Below, piece by piece: positions 25,420 to 34,177 of a stretch of DNA of 64,000 bases; positions within the stretch are counted from its first letter, which is position 1; every line of letters begins with the position of its first letter. Below the pieces are notes generated by a model. The model ran no database searches. It saw only the letters and a program-made list of their open reading frames with translations, and had not been told where the DNA came from. A program made the position numbers and the translations under genes. The stretch comes from Burkholderia pyrrocinia (GTDB lineage Bacteria > Pseudomonadota > Gammaproteobacteria > Burkholderiales > Burkholderiaceae): assembly GCF_003330765.1 (NCBI RefSeq), contig NZ_CP024904.1, positions 620,001-684,000 on the forward strand. The letters run 5' to 3'.

Positions 25420-27045
25420 TTAGCTCACCCGCTCCGGTTGATACGAAATGGACTCATCCGACGAGTCCGCGTGTTCGCGATGCCTGTATTCGTCCAGGTA
25501 CATCGTCCGCTGCCCGCTTGCGACGCCCCAGCGATAGAACGCTAACGCGAACGCGGCGACCGTAACCAAATCCCAGCCGCTCGGAATGAGCCCGTATCCG
25601 CCAAATTCGCGCCCGCCGCTGAGCGAAAGAAGCGCCATCGTAGGCAGGTAGGCCACCATCCACCATGCGGATCGCATTTCAGATCGGAAGCGCTCCCAGC
25701 CGGTCTTCGACTGGTAATAAAAGTAGATGGGCAACGCCGCCACGATCAGCAGAATGATTTGCCCGGTCAGCGGCCAACGTGCCCAGTAGAGCACCAGTGA
25801 CGCACAGACGAACGCGAACGGGGCAATCACGGACATGCCCGGGATCCGAAGCGGTCGCGGAAGATCTTCCGCGTGCTTTCGCAGCGCCATCAGGCTCACG
25901 GGCCCCGTCAGGAACGAAATGACCGTCGCCACCGAGATCACCGCAGCAAGTGTCCCCCAACCGCGAAAGAAGAACATGAAGACGAACGAGACGCCGAGAT
26001 TGAACCACATTGCCGCCCGCGGCACGCCATAAACCGGATGAATCGTGCCGAACACGCCCGGCATCGTTCCGTTGCGCTCCATCGCGTAGATCATCCGCGC
26101 GGTCGTTGCCGTGTAGATCGCTCCCGTCCCCGACGGGCTGACGAATGCATCGACGTACAGCAGCATGGCCAGCCAGTTCAGATTGACGGCGATCGCCAAC
26201 TCGGCAAACGGGGAAGAAAAGTTCAGGCCATGCCAACCGGCCGCGATGCTGGACGGGCTTACCGCGCCGATGAATGCGACCTGCAGCAGCACATAGATGA
26301 CGAGTGCAAGAAGAATCGAGCCGACGAGCGCAAAAGGAATACTCCGCGACGGGTTTCTTGCCTCGCCCGCGAGGCTTACCGGACTCTGGAATCCGTTGAA
26401 ACTGAATACGATCCCGCTCGTGGCTACCGCAGTCAGTACCGACGACCAACCGTATGGTGCGAAATGGCCGCCGGCGGCGAGTGCGAAATTCTCCCGGTGA
26501 AAGCCGCTCCAGACGAGACCCGCAATGGTCGCCCCCGGAACCAGAAATTTGAATACCGTAATTGCGGTGTTGGTTTTCACGAACAACTTCACGCCCCAGT
26601 AGTTGAGCATGAAATACACGATGACGAGGAGCGCACTGGCGAACAGCCCGTGCGTCGTCAAATCCTCACCGATCATCAGCGCCCGTGCCCACGGATAGGG
26701 CCACGACGCCATGTATTGGACGGATGCAATCGCTTCGATCGGAATCACCGAAACGATGGAAATCCAGTTTGCCCATGCGGCAATGAACCCGACGAGTGCG
26801 CCATGCGAATATCGGGCATAGCGAACCATCCCACCCGACTCGGGAAATGTCGTCCCCAGTTCGGAGTAAGCCAGTGCGATTGCCATCACGACAACGGCCC
26901 CAATGATCCACGCAACGACTGCCGCGGGCCCGGCGATCTTCGATGCATGCCAGGCACCGAACAACCAGCCGGAACCGATGATTGAGCCGAGCCCCGTGAA
27001 GAGCAAGGAAACGGGACCGATACTTCGGTTGATGTGTTGCTTCAC
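25420..27045 (-). CDS. APC-superfamily amino-acid permease
   Basis: A 541-aa inner-membrane permease with about 12 spans. It begins NRSIGPVSLLFTGLGSIIGSGWLFG, the conserved first transmembrane segment of the amino acid/polyamine/organocation superfamily, and has NGFQSPVSLAGEARNPSRSIP and a hydrophilic C-terminal tail. The start is a GTG at 27045 with an AGGAG site 6 nt upstream; a 49-residue upstream extension is rejected as it runs into the neighbouring gene. It is third in line after the M20 hydrolase and diaminopropionate lyase genes, so uptake of a diaminopropionate derivative is a reasonable guess. Confidence 0.82.
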   Translation of the reverse strand: MKQHINRSIGPVSLLFTGLGSIIGSGWLFGAWHASKIAGPAAVVAWIIGAVVVMAIALAYSELGTTFPESGGMVRYARYSHGALVGFIAAWANWISIVSVIPIEAIASVQYMASWPYPWARALMIGEDLTTHGLFASALLVIVYFMLNYWGVKLFVKTNTAITVFKFLVPGATIAGLVWSGFHRENFALAAGGHFAPYGWSSVLTAVATSGIVFSFNGFQSPVSLAGEARNPSRSIPFALVGSILLALVIYVLLQVAFIGAVSPSSIAAGWHGLNFSSPFAELAIAVNLNWLAMLLYVDAFVSPSGTGAIYTATTARMIYAMERNGTMPGVFGTIHPVYGVPRAAMWFNLGVSFVFMFFFRGWGTLAAVISVATVISFLTGPVSLMALRKHAEDLPRPLRIPGMSVIAPFAFVCASLVLYWARWPLTGQIILLIVAALPIYFYYQSKTGWERFRSEMRSAWWMVAYLPTMALLSLSGGREFGGYGLIPSGWDLVTVAAFALAFYRWGVASGQRTMYLDEYRHREHADSSDESISYQPERVS

Positions 27046-27167
27046 GTCTGTCTCCTGGAGTACGGCGCCGGACGAGTCTCTCGCCACCGCGGCGCCTCCG
27101 ATATTGGTATGAGAAGCCAGGCGTCGGGCGTCGACTTTGCGATGCCGCGACGAAACCAGCGCGTCGT

Positions 27168-28397
27168 TTATGCGATCGCGTTGACGAGCCACGCCGATTG
27201 ACGCTCGAGTACCGCTTCCGCCGTCTCGCCCACCAGTTCACGGTACGTCGCCGGCGCGGTCGCGCCTTCAGTGCTGATCAGCAAAATGCGGGAAGCGCTG
27301 TCAAGGCCGGCATTCCGCGCAAGCTCCGAGTCCTGCAGCAATGCAGACAGGCCAGCCAGACCGGCCACGCCCGACTCGCCGGCAACGACCGGCGTGTCAC
27401 CTTCGCTACCCGACGCAAGTACGCGCATCGCATGTACCGCATCGTCGTCGCTGATTGTCATGAAATCGTCGATGCAAGGCTGCAGAAACTTCCAGGCGAG
27501 AGGCGAGGTTTCGCCGCATGCCAATCCCGCCATCACGGAATCGACCGATCCCGTTGCACGCGCTGCATGCCCCGCCAATGCACTCTGGTACAGGCAATCG
27601 GCCTGATTCGGCTCGACGACGATGAATCGCGGGCGATGCTCGCCATGGAACTCCCACAGGTAACTGGCCACCCCGGCCGCGAGTCCGCCTACACCACCCT
27701 GCAGGAACACATGCGAAAACGCTGGTCGGTCAGGCCGGCTATCACTCTGCTCGACGACCTCTGCCGCGATGGTTCCGTAGCCTTGCATGACATCACGCGG
27801 AATCTCTTCGTAGCCGTCATACGACGTATCCGAAACGACATGCCAACCGTTTTCCGCTGCGAGCCGGGCGGCCTCTTCGACCGACTCGTCGTAATTGCCG
27901 GCGATCCGCACGATTTCGGCACCATAGGCTGCAATCGCCTCCTCGCGCTCGACGCTCACATTCGCGTGGAGCACGATCACGCAACGGCAACCGAGCGCCT
28001 GAGCGGCCGCGGCCAAACCCTTCCCGTGGTTTCCATCCGTCGCACTGCTTACTGTGAAGTGCGCCAACAGGTCACGGTAATGGCCCGCGAATAGCGCTCG
28101 AGGGTCCAGGTTGTGGTCGGGCCACAGGCGCAATATCAGGCGCACCAGCGCAATGGGCGCACCCAATGCTTTGAAGCTGCCCAGCACGGATCGCACCGAC
28201 TCGTCCTTGACGCTGATACTGCCGACACCCAGCTTCGCTGCCAGGCGAGGTAATTCGCGCAGCGGCGTCGCTTCCGGGGCGATTTTGTTCCAGCCGGAAA
28301 GCCACACGCGACTTTCTTCGGCTTTTTCGATACTCAGGATTTCCTTCAGTTCAGCAGGATAAGAGATGCGCGTTGCGCGCGGATTCGCTACCAGCAT
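27168..28397 (-). CDS. dpaL: 2,3-diaminopropionate ammonia-lyase
   Basis: A 409-aa fold-type II PLP enzyme. The Lys that binds PLP is in SVKDESVRSVLGSFKALGA (about Lys76), and SATDGNHGKGLA and QGGVGGLAAG give the phosphate-binding parts. The order matches diaminopropionate ammonia-lyase (YgeX/DpaL), which turns 2,3-diaminopropionate into pyruvate and two ammonia. Family length is about 400 aa, so it is complete. It sits between an M20-type amidohydrolase gene (50 nt upstream) and an APC permease gene (122 nt downstream). In E. coli ygeX is next to the M20 hydrolase gene ygeY, a supporting parallel. Confidence 0.85.
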   Translation of the reverse strand: MLVANPRATRISYPAELKEILSIEKAEESRVWLSGWNKIAPEATPLRELPRLAAKLGVGSISVKDESVRSVLGSFKALGAPIALVRLILRLWPDHNLDPRALFAGHYRDLLAHFTVSSATDGNHGKGLAAAAQALGCRCVIVLHANVSVEREEAIAAYGAEIVRIAGNYDESVEEAARLAAENGWHVVSDTSYDGYEEIPRDVMQGYGTIAAEVVEQSDSRPDRPAFSHVFLQGGVGGLAAGVASYLWEFHGEHRPRFIVVEPNQADCLYQSALAGHAARATGSVDSVMAGLACGETSPLAWKFLQPCIDDFMTISDDDAVHAMRVLASGSEGDTPVVAGESGVAGLAGLSALLQDSELARNAGLDSASRILLISTEGATAPATYRELVGETAEAVLERQSAWLVNAIA

Positions 28398-28447
28398 GAC
28401 GGGGAGACTCCAGCAATGATGTAAAGGGATACGGATACGGTCGGCAC

Positions 28448-29710
28448 TCAGTTCGCGGCAAGGCGCTTGAGTACGACATCCAGCAGGACATTTGCACCGT
28501 CGACGAGTTGATCGTCGTCCGTGTGTTCGCGTGGGTTGTGGCTGATTCCGCCACGGCTGGGCACAAATATCATCGCGGCAGGCGCAACACGCGCGATCAT
28601 TTGAGCGTCATGACCGGCGCCGGAAGTCATCCGCCGATGCGTGAAGCCCATCCGCTCTGCCGAGATTTCAATCGCATCAGCGAGGCCGGCGTCGAACACG
28701 ACCGGTTCGAATCGGACAAGGCGCTCGGTCGTGATCTTGACGCCTTCCTTTTCCGCAACCTCGACCAGAAACTCGGCGAGGCGCCGTTCCGCGTCTTGCA
28801 GGCGCTGCTCGTCCGGATCGCGCAGATCCACCGTGAACACGGCCTTGCGGGGAATCACATTGATCACGTTCGGTTCGATGCGGAGCATGCCAATCGTGGC
28901 CAGCGTCGTACCCACCGTGACCGCAAGCTCGCGCAGGAACGTTGCAACGGCGGCGGCCACCCATCCGGCATCATGACGGAGATGAGTCGGCGTCGTACCT
29001 GCATGATTGGCGTTCCCTTGCACGGTGATCTGTTGCCACGAAATGCCCTGCAGGCTCTCCACCACGCCGATACGAATGTTCTCTGCCTCGAGAATCGGCC
29101 CCTGCTCGATGTGCAGCTCAAGATATTCGTGAGGCACGATCGTGCCTGGCTCCATATCTCCCGCGTAACCGATACGCGCGAGCTCGTCGCCAAGGCGCGT
29201 GCCGTCGATGCCCACCGTGCTTAGTGCTGCGTCGACGGACAAGCCGCCCGCGTACACGAGCGACCCCATCATGTCGGGCTGGTAACGGATGCCTTCTTCG
29301 TTGCTGAATGCGGCGACGGTAATTGAACGCTGCGGCTTGTTGCCCGATCGACGGAAAGCACGCACGACGGCAAGACCGGCCAGTACGCCATAACAGCCGT
29401 CGAGCGCGCCGGCATTCGTCACGGTGTCGATATGGGAACCGATCATCAGCGGACGCTGATGACCGTCATCCGAGTCGGCGCGCAGCGTGCCAAAAATGTT
29501 TCCGATGCGATCGACACGTACCTCGAGATCCAACTCTCGCATCCATTTGACGACGAGGTCGCGTCCGGCACGCTCGTCGTCAGTCAAGGCGATGCGAGTC
29601 CGCCCGCCCGCGTTCGCATCGCGCCCCACTTCACCGAGTTCGCGCAATTGCTCGATAAGCAACGCTCCATCCAATTGCAGCGACGGGAATTCGGGTGCAG
29701 CAGTATCCAT
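28448..29710 (-). CDS. M20-type Zn amidohydrolase (N-carbamoyl-amino acid hydrolase/allantoate family)
   Basis: A 420-aa binuclear Zn hydrolase. Metal-binding motifs are visible: IGSHIDTVTNAGALDGCYGVL, SNEEGIRY, ELHIEQGPILE, and a late His in GISHNPREHT. The HIEQG motif and GNANHAGTTP lid segment are those of the hydantoinase-type N-carbamoyl-L-amino acid hydrolase / allantoate amidohydrolase group. The start at 29710 has a GGAGA site. It is first in the operon with diaminopropionate lyase, so it may release 2,3-diaminopropionate from an N-carbamoyl or N-acyl form. The substrate is inference. Confidence 0.85.
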   Translation of the reverse strand: MDTAAPEFPSLQLDGALLIEQLRELGEVGRDANAGGRTRIALTDDERAGRDLVVKWMRELDLEVRVDRIGNIFGTLRADSDDGHQRPLMIGSHIDTVTNAGALDGCYGVLAGLAVVRAFRRSGNKPQRSITVAAFSNEEGIRYQPDMMGSLVYAGGLSVDAALSTVGIDGTRLGDELARIGYAGDMEPGTIVPHEYLELHIEQGPILEAENIRIGVVESLQGISWQQITVQGNANHAGTTPTHLRHDAGWVAAAVATFLRELAVTVGTTLATIGMLRIEPNVINVIPRKAVFTVDLRDPDEQRLQDAERRLAEFLVEVAEKEGVKITTERLVRFEPVVFDAGLADAIEISAERMGFTHRRMTSGAGHDAQMIARVAPAAMIFVPSRGGISHNPREHTDDDQLVDGANVLLDVVLKRLAAN

Positions 29711-29899
29711 CAGTTGTCTCCGTGACCGAGCGTATCCGGCAGAGCTTGCTGGATCTCGTCGAGACAAAATAATATTTCACGCACACCGATATTTTTGTGC
29801 AAAGTCGACGGCTGGTCCGGAATTTTTTTGCATTGTCCGCGCGCATTCCTGAACGCATCGACGGCACGTCTATCCGACCATACGACAATTGCCAGAGAA

Positions 29900-30040
29900 T
29901 CCGACTCTCCCTCATCCGAAGCTGCTTGCTTGGGCGTCCCGACCGGTACCGTGATGTCGCGGCTATCACGCGGCCGCGAGAAACTTCGTTTGCTGATGGA
30001 AGGCCGTGTACCGATCTCGACACTGAAGGTGGTCAAATGA
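29900..30040 (+). pseudogene. ECF sigma factor remnant (region 4 only)
   Basis: Only the end of a sigma factor survives: EAACLGVPTGTVMSRLSRGREKLRLLM matches the region 4 helix-turn-helix of ECF sigmas, ending in LKVVK. Region 2 is missing; the upstream sequence holds no sigma-like coding. Its stop overlaps the ATG of the anti-sigma remnant (ATGA), the normal coupling of such pairs. Confidence 0.65.
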
Positions 30041-30572
30041 GCACACCTCCTGTGACGGAATCCGATCTTCACGCGTATCTGGACGGGCACTTGCCAGCCG
30101 AACGACACAGCGAAGTCCTGAGCTACCGATCGAAATCTCCTGACGTGGCCGCGCGCATGCAAGCGTATCGAAGTCAAATCGATGCAATGCGCACCGCGTT
30201 TGACCCGGTGCTGGACGAGCCCGTGCCGCCACAGCTCGCACGACGTCCCGCATCGCATGGCTTGTCGCGGACAAACATAGGGGCCTGGAGAGGGATCGCC
30301 GCGAGCATCGCCATCGCACTAGTCTGCGCTACAAGCGCCATGGGCGGCTGGATGCTGCGCGGCATTCAGCAGCAGCCGATCGACACGGCCACGCTGGCGA
30401 CATCGCGTATGACCACGCTCAATGGCGCCGCGCTGCCGCGCGAGGCGGCCGACCGGTTAACGTCTTCTACTGGGTCGACGGAAAGTTTGGTTACGCGTTA
30501 TCCGCAGGCATCGACAAGAGCGAACTGGCGCGCGTGGCGACCTCTGTCTACCAGCAGATCGATGTACATTAA
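30037..30572 (+). pseudogene. Disrupted membrane anti-sigma factor
   Basis: The frame from 30037 encodes an anti-sigma N-terminus (TESDLHAYLDGHLP...) and one membrane span (GIAASIAIALVCATSAMGGWML, about residues 87-107). After about 30450 the homologous coding continues in a different frame: from 30456 it reads VNVFYWVDGKFGYAL and ends ...VATSVYQQIDVH, the normal family C-terminus, at 30572. The middle of the periplasmic domain is absent. So there is an internal deletion with a frameshift, and the sigma partner is also truncated. Both are dead relics. Confidence 0.7.
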
Positions 30573-31246
30573 GGAACGCGGAGCTGCTTCTTGACTGGCC
30601 GCTCCACCGTGCCCTGCCTTCTATGCCCTTCCACATCCCGGTCGGCGCGGTAACGCAAGCCATCCATGAATACGCCCACCATTCGCTGCGGCTCGATGGG
30701 TTCACCGCAATGAGACGGCACACACAGCATAGCGACGGCATGGAGGAGTTCGTAGGACTTCACTCCAGCTCGAATCTTTCCCTCTGCTGCTGCAGCATCC
30801 AGCAGGCCTTGAACCACCGGCCATAATCGCTCGTGAAAATAGGCGGGCAGGCCTTCCAGGGTCGGGTCGCCCGAGTTCAGCGCCGCTGCCAGCCCACGAC
30901 GGGTGACGATGAAATCGACATAGTGCGCCACCCATCGAGCAAGCGCATCGACGGGCGAGTAGTTGGCCGCCAACACCGGCGCCGTATCAACGCACGCATC
31001 GACCTCTTTGCGAAATACAGCCACAACAAGGTCGGAGCGCGTCGGGAAATGGCGATAGAGGGTACCGACACCTACCCCCGCACTTTCTGCGATCTCGCGC
31101 ACGGACACATCTACACCCGAACAGGCGAAACTCTGGGCGGCCGTGCGAAGAATAGAATCAATATTGCGCTGCGCGTCGGCCCGGACACTGCGTTGGGCGC
31201 TCCGGGTCGTCGCCGCGCTTTTCAATTTTTTGTCGTTGTCTGCCAA
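30569..31246 (-). CDS. TetR-family repressor
   Basis: A 225-aa regulator. The N-terminal helix-turn-helix is ILRTAAQSFACSGVDVSVREIAESAGVGVGTLYRHFPTRSDL (about residues 30-70), with the typical TLYRHF. A TTG start at 31246 behind a GAGGCAG stretch is preferred; the in-frame ATG at 31333 would read through the candidate operator. The ligand domain gives no clue to inducer. A TGGAA-N5-TTCCA palindrome lies just upstream for self-control, and a related palindrome lies in front of the SDR gene at 25049. The 3' end overlaps the anti-sigma relic by 4 nt. Confidence 0.82.
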   Translation of the reverse strand: MADNDKKLKSAATTRSAQRSVRADAQRNIDSILRTAAQSFACSGVDVSVREIAESAGVGVGTLYRHFPTRSDLVVAVFRKEVDACVDTAPVLAANYSPVDALARWVAHYVDFIVTRRGLAAALNSGDPTLEGLPAYFHERLWPVVQGLLDAAAAEGKIRAGVKSYELLHAVAMLCVPSHCGEPIEPQRMVGVFMDGLRYRADRDVEGHRRQGTVERPVKKQLRVP

Positions 31247-31288
31247 TTCTGCCTCTCGCCAAGCGGAACACCGCTCCGCACCCCAAAG

Positions 31289-31303
31289 TGGAAACTTGTT
31301 CCA
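31289..31303. promoter_or_regulatory. TGGAA-N5-TTCCA palindrome, candidate TetR operator
   Basis: TGGAAACTTGTTCCA is a perfect repeat 43 bp upstream of the TetR start. Its GGAA-N5-TTCC core recurs at 25135-25147 in the SDR promoter. Confidence 0.5.
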
Positions 31304-31363
31304 GATATAGCGCGAACGGAAGATTTTGTCCATTCTTGCAACGGGCTTGTCACACCTGCGCGA

Positions 31364-31495
31364 TCATGAAATCCGACATCTGCTCCCCGCATTCTCGATC
31401 GATTCGATGATCGCGCGCGCATTCCGCAAGAACGAGCGCCGTTCCTCGGTCAGCTCGAACCGCCGCGTAGTCCGGTGCAGCAGCGTGATCTTCAT
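31364..31495 (-). pseudogene. LysR regulator fragment
   Basis: A 43-residue reading frame, ATG at 31495 to TGA at 31364, includes LLHRTTRRFELTEERRSFL and RNARAIIESIENA. This is the segment that joins the helix-turn-helix to the linker helix in LysR regulators (LLNRTTRRVxLTExGxxFL). The DNA-binding helices before it and the ligand domain after it are gone. It points away from the MFS gene, the usual LysR/target arrangement, so it is probably what remains of that operon's regulator. Confidence 0.6.
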
Positions 31496-31497
31496 TG

Positions 31498-31512
31498 TTG
31501 ATCTGAAATCAA
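31498..31512. promoter_or_regulatory. TTGA-N7-TCAA palindrome, LysR-type T-N11-A box
   Basis: TTGATCTGAAATCAA contains the classic T-N11-A LysR box. It lies between the LysR fragment and the MFS operon. The same TTGA-N7-TCAA core occurs at 34159-34173 before dkgB. Confidence 0.5.
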
Positions 31513-31596
31513 AACAATTTGGTTTATAGGCCGGTTTTTCCGCAAAAGTAAAAGCGGCACACTGCGATCCATCCTTACTGGAACCAGGATCCCGTC

Positions 31597-32799
31597 ATGC
31601 CACTCGCCCTGCTTGCGCTGACCATCAGCGCCTTTGCCATCGGCACAACCGAATTCGTGATCGTCGGGCTGATCCCGACAATCGGCGCCGACCTCGGCGT
31701 CAGCCTGCCGTCGGCCGGCCTGCTCGTCAGCCTCTACGCGCTGAGCGTCGCCATCGGCGCGCCACTTCTCACCGCGCTCACCGGCCGCGTGCCGCGCAAG
31801 ACGCTGCTCGCCGCGCTGATGGCGCTCTTCACCGTCGGCAACCTCGTCGCGTGGCAGGCGCCCAGCTACGAATCGCTGATCGTCGCGCGCATCCTCACCG
31901 GCCTCGCGCACGGCGTGTTCTTCTCCGTCGGATCGATCATCGCGACCACGCTCGTGCCGAAGGACAAGGCCGCCAGCGCAATCGCGACGATGTTCAGCGG
32001 GATGACCGTCGCGTTCGTCGCCGGCATTCCGCTCGGCACCTTCATCGGCCAGCACTTCGGCTGGCGCGCGACGTTCCTGATCGTTGCGCTGTTCGGTCTC
32101 GTCGCGTTCCTCGGTGCAATCGCTTTCGTGCCGCGCGGGCTGCCGCAAACGCCGCCGGCGCCGCTCGCCCGCCAGTTGCGCGTGCTCGCCCAGCCGCGCC
32201 TGCTGCTCGTCTTTGCGATGACGGCGGTCGGCTACGGCGGCTCGCTGATCGCGTTCACGTACATGGCGCCGCTGCTCGAACAGATCGCCGGCTTCACGCC
32301 GTCGCAGGTCAGCCTCGTGCTCGTCGGCTATGGCGTGTCGGTCGCGTTCGGCAACGTGTGGGGCGGCAAGCTCGCGGACGCCGTCGGCCCGGTGAAGGCG
32401 CTCAAGCGGATCTTCCTGCTGCTTGCGATCGTGCTGCTCGCGCTGACCTTCACGATCCACGTCAAATGGCTCGCGGTGCTGACGATGCTCGCGTGGGGCG
32501 CAGTTGCGTTCGGCAACGTGCCGGGGCTGCAGGTGTACGTCGTCAAGCAGGCGCGCCACTTCGCGCCGGACGCCACCGACGTCGCGTCGGGCTTCAACAT
32601 CGCCGCGTTCAACCTCGGCGTTGCGGGCGGCTCGTCGCTCGGCGGCCTGATCGTCGCGAACGCCGGCCTCGGCCACACGCCGTGGATCGCCGCGGCCGTC
32701 ACGCTCGGCGCGTTCGCGCTCACCGCGCTGAGCGGCCGTCTCGACCGCCGCCACGGGCTGCCGGAACGCACGGCCGAACCCGTCGAACTCGCTCATTGA
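31597..32799 (+). CDS. MFS transporter, AraJ/YdhP-like
   Basis: A 400-aa, 12-span drug:proton antiporter-like MFS protein: FAIGTTEFVIVGLIPTI at the first span, GAPLLTALTGRVPRKTLL as the loop-2/3 motif, and ARILTGLAHGVFFSVGS in span 4. This is the AraJ/YdhP arabinose-efflux-like group; natural substrates are rarely known. It heads a run with a MoaF-like gene (29-nt gap) and a luciferase-like monooxygenase gene (13-nt gap), presumably one operon. A LysR-type T-N11-A palindrome lies in front, beside a broken LysR gene. Confidence 0.85.
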   Translation: MPLALLALTISAFAIGTTEFVIVGLIPTIGADLGVSLPSAGLLVSLYALSVAIGAPLLTALTGRVPRKTLLAALMALFTVGNLVAWQAPSYESLIVARILTGLAHGVFFSVGSIIATTLVPKDKAASAIATMFSGMTVAFVAGIPLGTFIGQHFGWRATFLIVALFGLVAFLGAIAFVPRGLPQTPPAPLARQLRVLAQPRLLLVFAMTAVGYGGSLIAFTYMAPLLEQIAGFTPSQVSLVLVGYGVSVAFGNVWGGKLADAVGPVKALKRIFLLLAIVLLALTFTIHVKWLAVLTMLAWGAVAFGNVPGLQVYVVKQARHFAPDATDVASGFNIAAFNLGVAGGSSLGGLIVANAGLGHTPWIAAAVTLGAFALTALSGRLDRRHGLPERTAEPVELAH

Positions 32800-32828
32800 A
32801 CATCAACTTCCTGCAGGAGCTACCCAGC

Positions 32829-33152
32829 ATGAACGCATCGACCCAACGTCCGCCGTTCGCCGGCAAGACATTCGAAGTCCGTTACGACGGCCTCACCGCG
32901 CTCAACGCGTATGACGAGGACGGCCTCCACATGCGCTACGAGATCACCGAAGGCCCGTACGCCGGCGCGAAGGGCGAAGTCGCATACACGTGGCAGCACG
33001 TCGCCGGTGAAACCTACGCGATCTCGTGGCAAGAAGCCGATCGCGCGACGATCGTGCATATCGACGATTTCGCCGCCGGCACGTCGCGCTCGTTCTTCAC
33101 CGCGTCGTCGCTCGATTTCTACCGGCTCGAAGGCAGTCTGCACGCGGTCTGA
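32829..33152 (+). CDS. MoaF-related small protein
   Basis: A 107-aa protein of beta-rich lipocalin-like character: GKTFEVRYDGLTALNAYDEDGLHMRYEITEGPYAG, then VAYTWQHVAGETYAISWQEADRATIVHIDDF. This pattern is that of the MoaF-like domain. Biochemical role is not established. The start at 32829 follows a GGAG in CAGGAGCTAC. It lies between the MFS and flavin monooxygenase genes, so it may bind a small aromatic or oxidised ligand for them; that is a guess. Confidence 0.7.
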   Translation: MNASTQRPPFAGKTFEVRYDGLTALNAYDEDGLHMRYEITEGPYAGAKGEVAYTWQHVAGETYAISWQEADRATIVHIDDFAAGTSRSFFTASSLDFYRLEGSLHAV

Positions 33153-33165
33153 ACGGAGCCCGACC

Positions 33166-34116
33166 ATGTCCACATCACTCGACAAACTCGCCGACGGCGG
33201 CTTCAGCGTCGGCATCGAACTGCCGCTCGACAACGACTGGTCGCCGGCCGGCGACGCGAAGCGCCAGCATGACGGCCGCCGCCCCGGCGTGCCCGACCTG
33301 GAAATCCACGCGGAGCTTGCGCAACTGGCCGACACGCTCGGCTTCCGCGCGCTCTGGGTGCGTGACGTGCCGGTGTACGACCCGTCGTTCGGCGACGCCG
33401 CGCAGGTGTTCGAAACATTCTCGTATCTCGGCTACCTCGCCGGCATCACGCGCGACATCCTGCTCGGCACGGCGGCCGTCGTGCTGCCGCTGCGCGAACC
33501 GCTGCTGACGCTGAAATCGGCCGCGACGATCCAGGAACTGAGCGGCGGCCGCCTGCTGCTCGGCGTCGCGAGCGGTGACCGGCCCGTCGAATATCCATTG
33601 TTCGGCCGCGACTTCGCCTCGCGCGGCGCGAATTTCCGCGACCAGATCGCGCTGCTGCGCGACGGCGCGCGCGGGCACCTGCCGCCCGGCCTGGAAGTGC
33701 TGCCTGCCGCCCGTTCGCCGGTGCCGCTGCTCGTCGCGGGCCTCGCGCAGCAGACGCCCGCGTGGATCGGCGAGCACATGGACGGCTGCCTCGCGTATCC
33801 GGGCACGCCGGCCGACCACGCGCAGCGCGCCGCGAACTGGCACGCGGTGGCCGGTGACAAGCCATACGTGAGCTTCATCCACCTCGACCTCGCGGAAGAC
33901 CCGCACGAGCCGTTGCAGCGGCACCGCTTCGGCGCCCGCGCGGGACGCATCGCGCTGGCGGAAGAACTCGCGGCAATGCGCGACGCGGGCGTGCGGCACA
34001 TCGGCCTGCATTTCCGCCGCAACCGCCGTCCGCTCGACGAGACGATGGCCGAGATCGCATCCGATGTGCTGCCGGCGTTCCATGCGAACGCGAACGCGCA
34101 GACACGCGTCGCATAA
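33166..34116 (+). CDS. Luciferase-like (LLM-class) flavin monooxygenase
   Basis: A 316-aa bacterial-luciferase-fold TIM barrel: HAELAQLADTLGFRALWVRDVP (strand 2 region), ILLGTAAVVLPLREPLLTLKSAATIQELSGGRLLLGVASGDRP, the hallmark FMN/F420-site segment of this class. It resembles the BA3436-type subgroup. It would use reduced FMN and oxygen on an unknown substrate. The start ATG at 33166 has a GGAG (ACGGAGCCC) site. It is last of the three-gene operon. An intercistronic AT-rich operator for the next operon begins 38 bp after its stop. Confidence 0.82.
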   Translation: MSTSLDKLADGGFSVGIELPLDNDWSPAGDAKRQHDGRRPGVPDLEIHAELAQLADTLGFRALWVRDVPVYDPSFGDAAQVFETFSYLGYLAGITRDILLGTAAVVLPLREPLLTLKSAATIQELSGGRLLLGVASGDRPVEYPLFGRDFASRGANFRDQIALLRDGARGHLPPGLEVLPAARSPVPLLVAGLAQQTPAWIGEHMDGCLAYPGTPADHAQRAANWHAVAGDKPYVSFIHLDLAEDPHEPLQRHRFGARAGRIALAEELAAMRDAGVRHIGLHFRRNRRPLDETMAEIASDVLPAFHANANAQTRVA

Positions 34117-34154
34117 GGCCGGCGACGTCCCGCAGCGGGCCCCGGTCACGACCA

Positions 34155-34177
34155 ATATTTGAATTTTAATCAAATAT
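34155..34177. promoter_or_regulatory. ATATTTGA-N7-TCAAATAT palindrome upstream of dkgB operon
   Basis: A perfect 8-bp inverted repeat with a 7-nt spacer in an AT-rich island, 90 bp before dkgB. Its core TTGA-N7-TCAA (T-N11-A) matches the one before the MFS operon at 31498, so one LysR regulator may serve both. Confidence 0.6.

Noticed and set aside
31492..32796. 434-aa minus-strand frame across the MFS gene
   Set aside because: Charged, repetitive antisense frame with no domain; the MFS protein on the plus strand is well supported.
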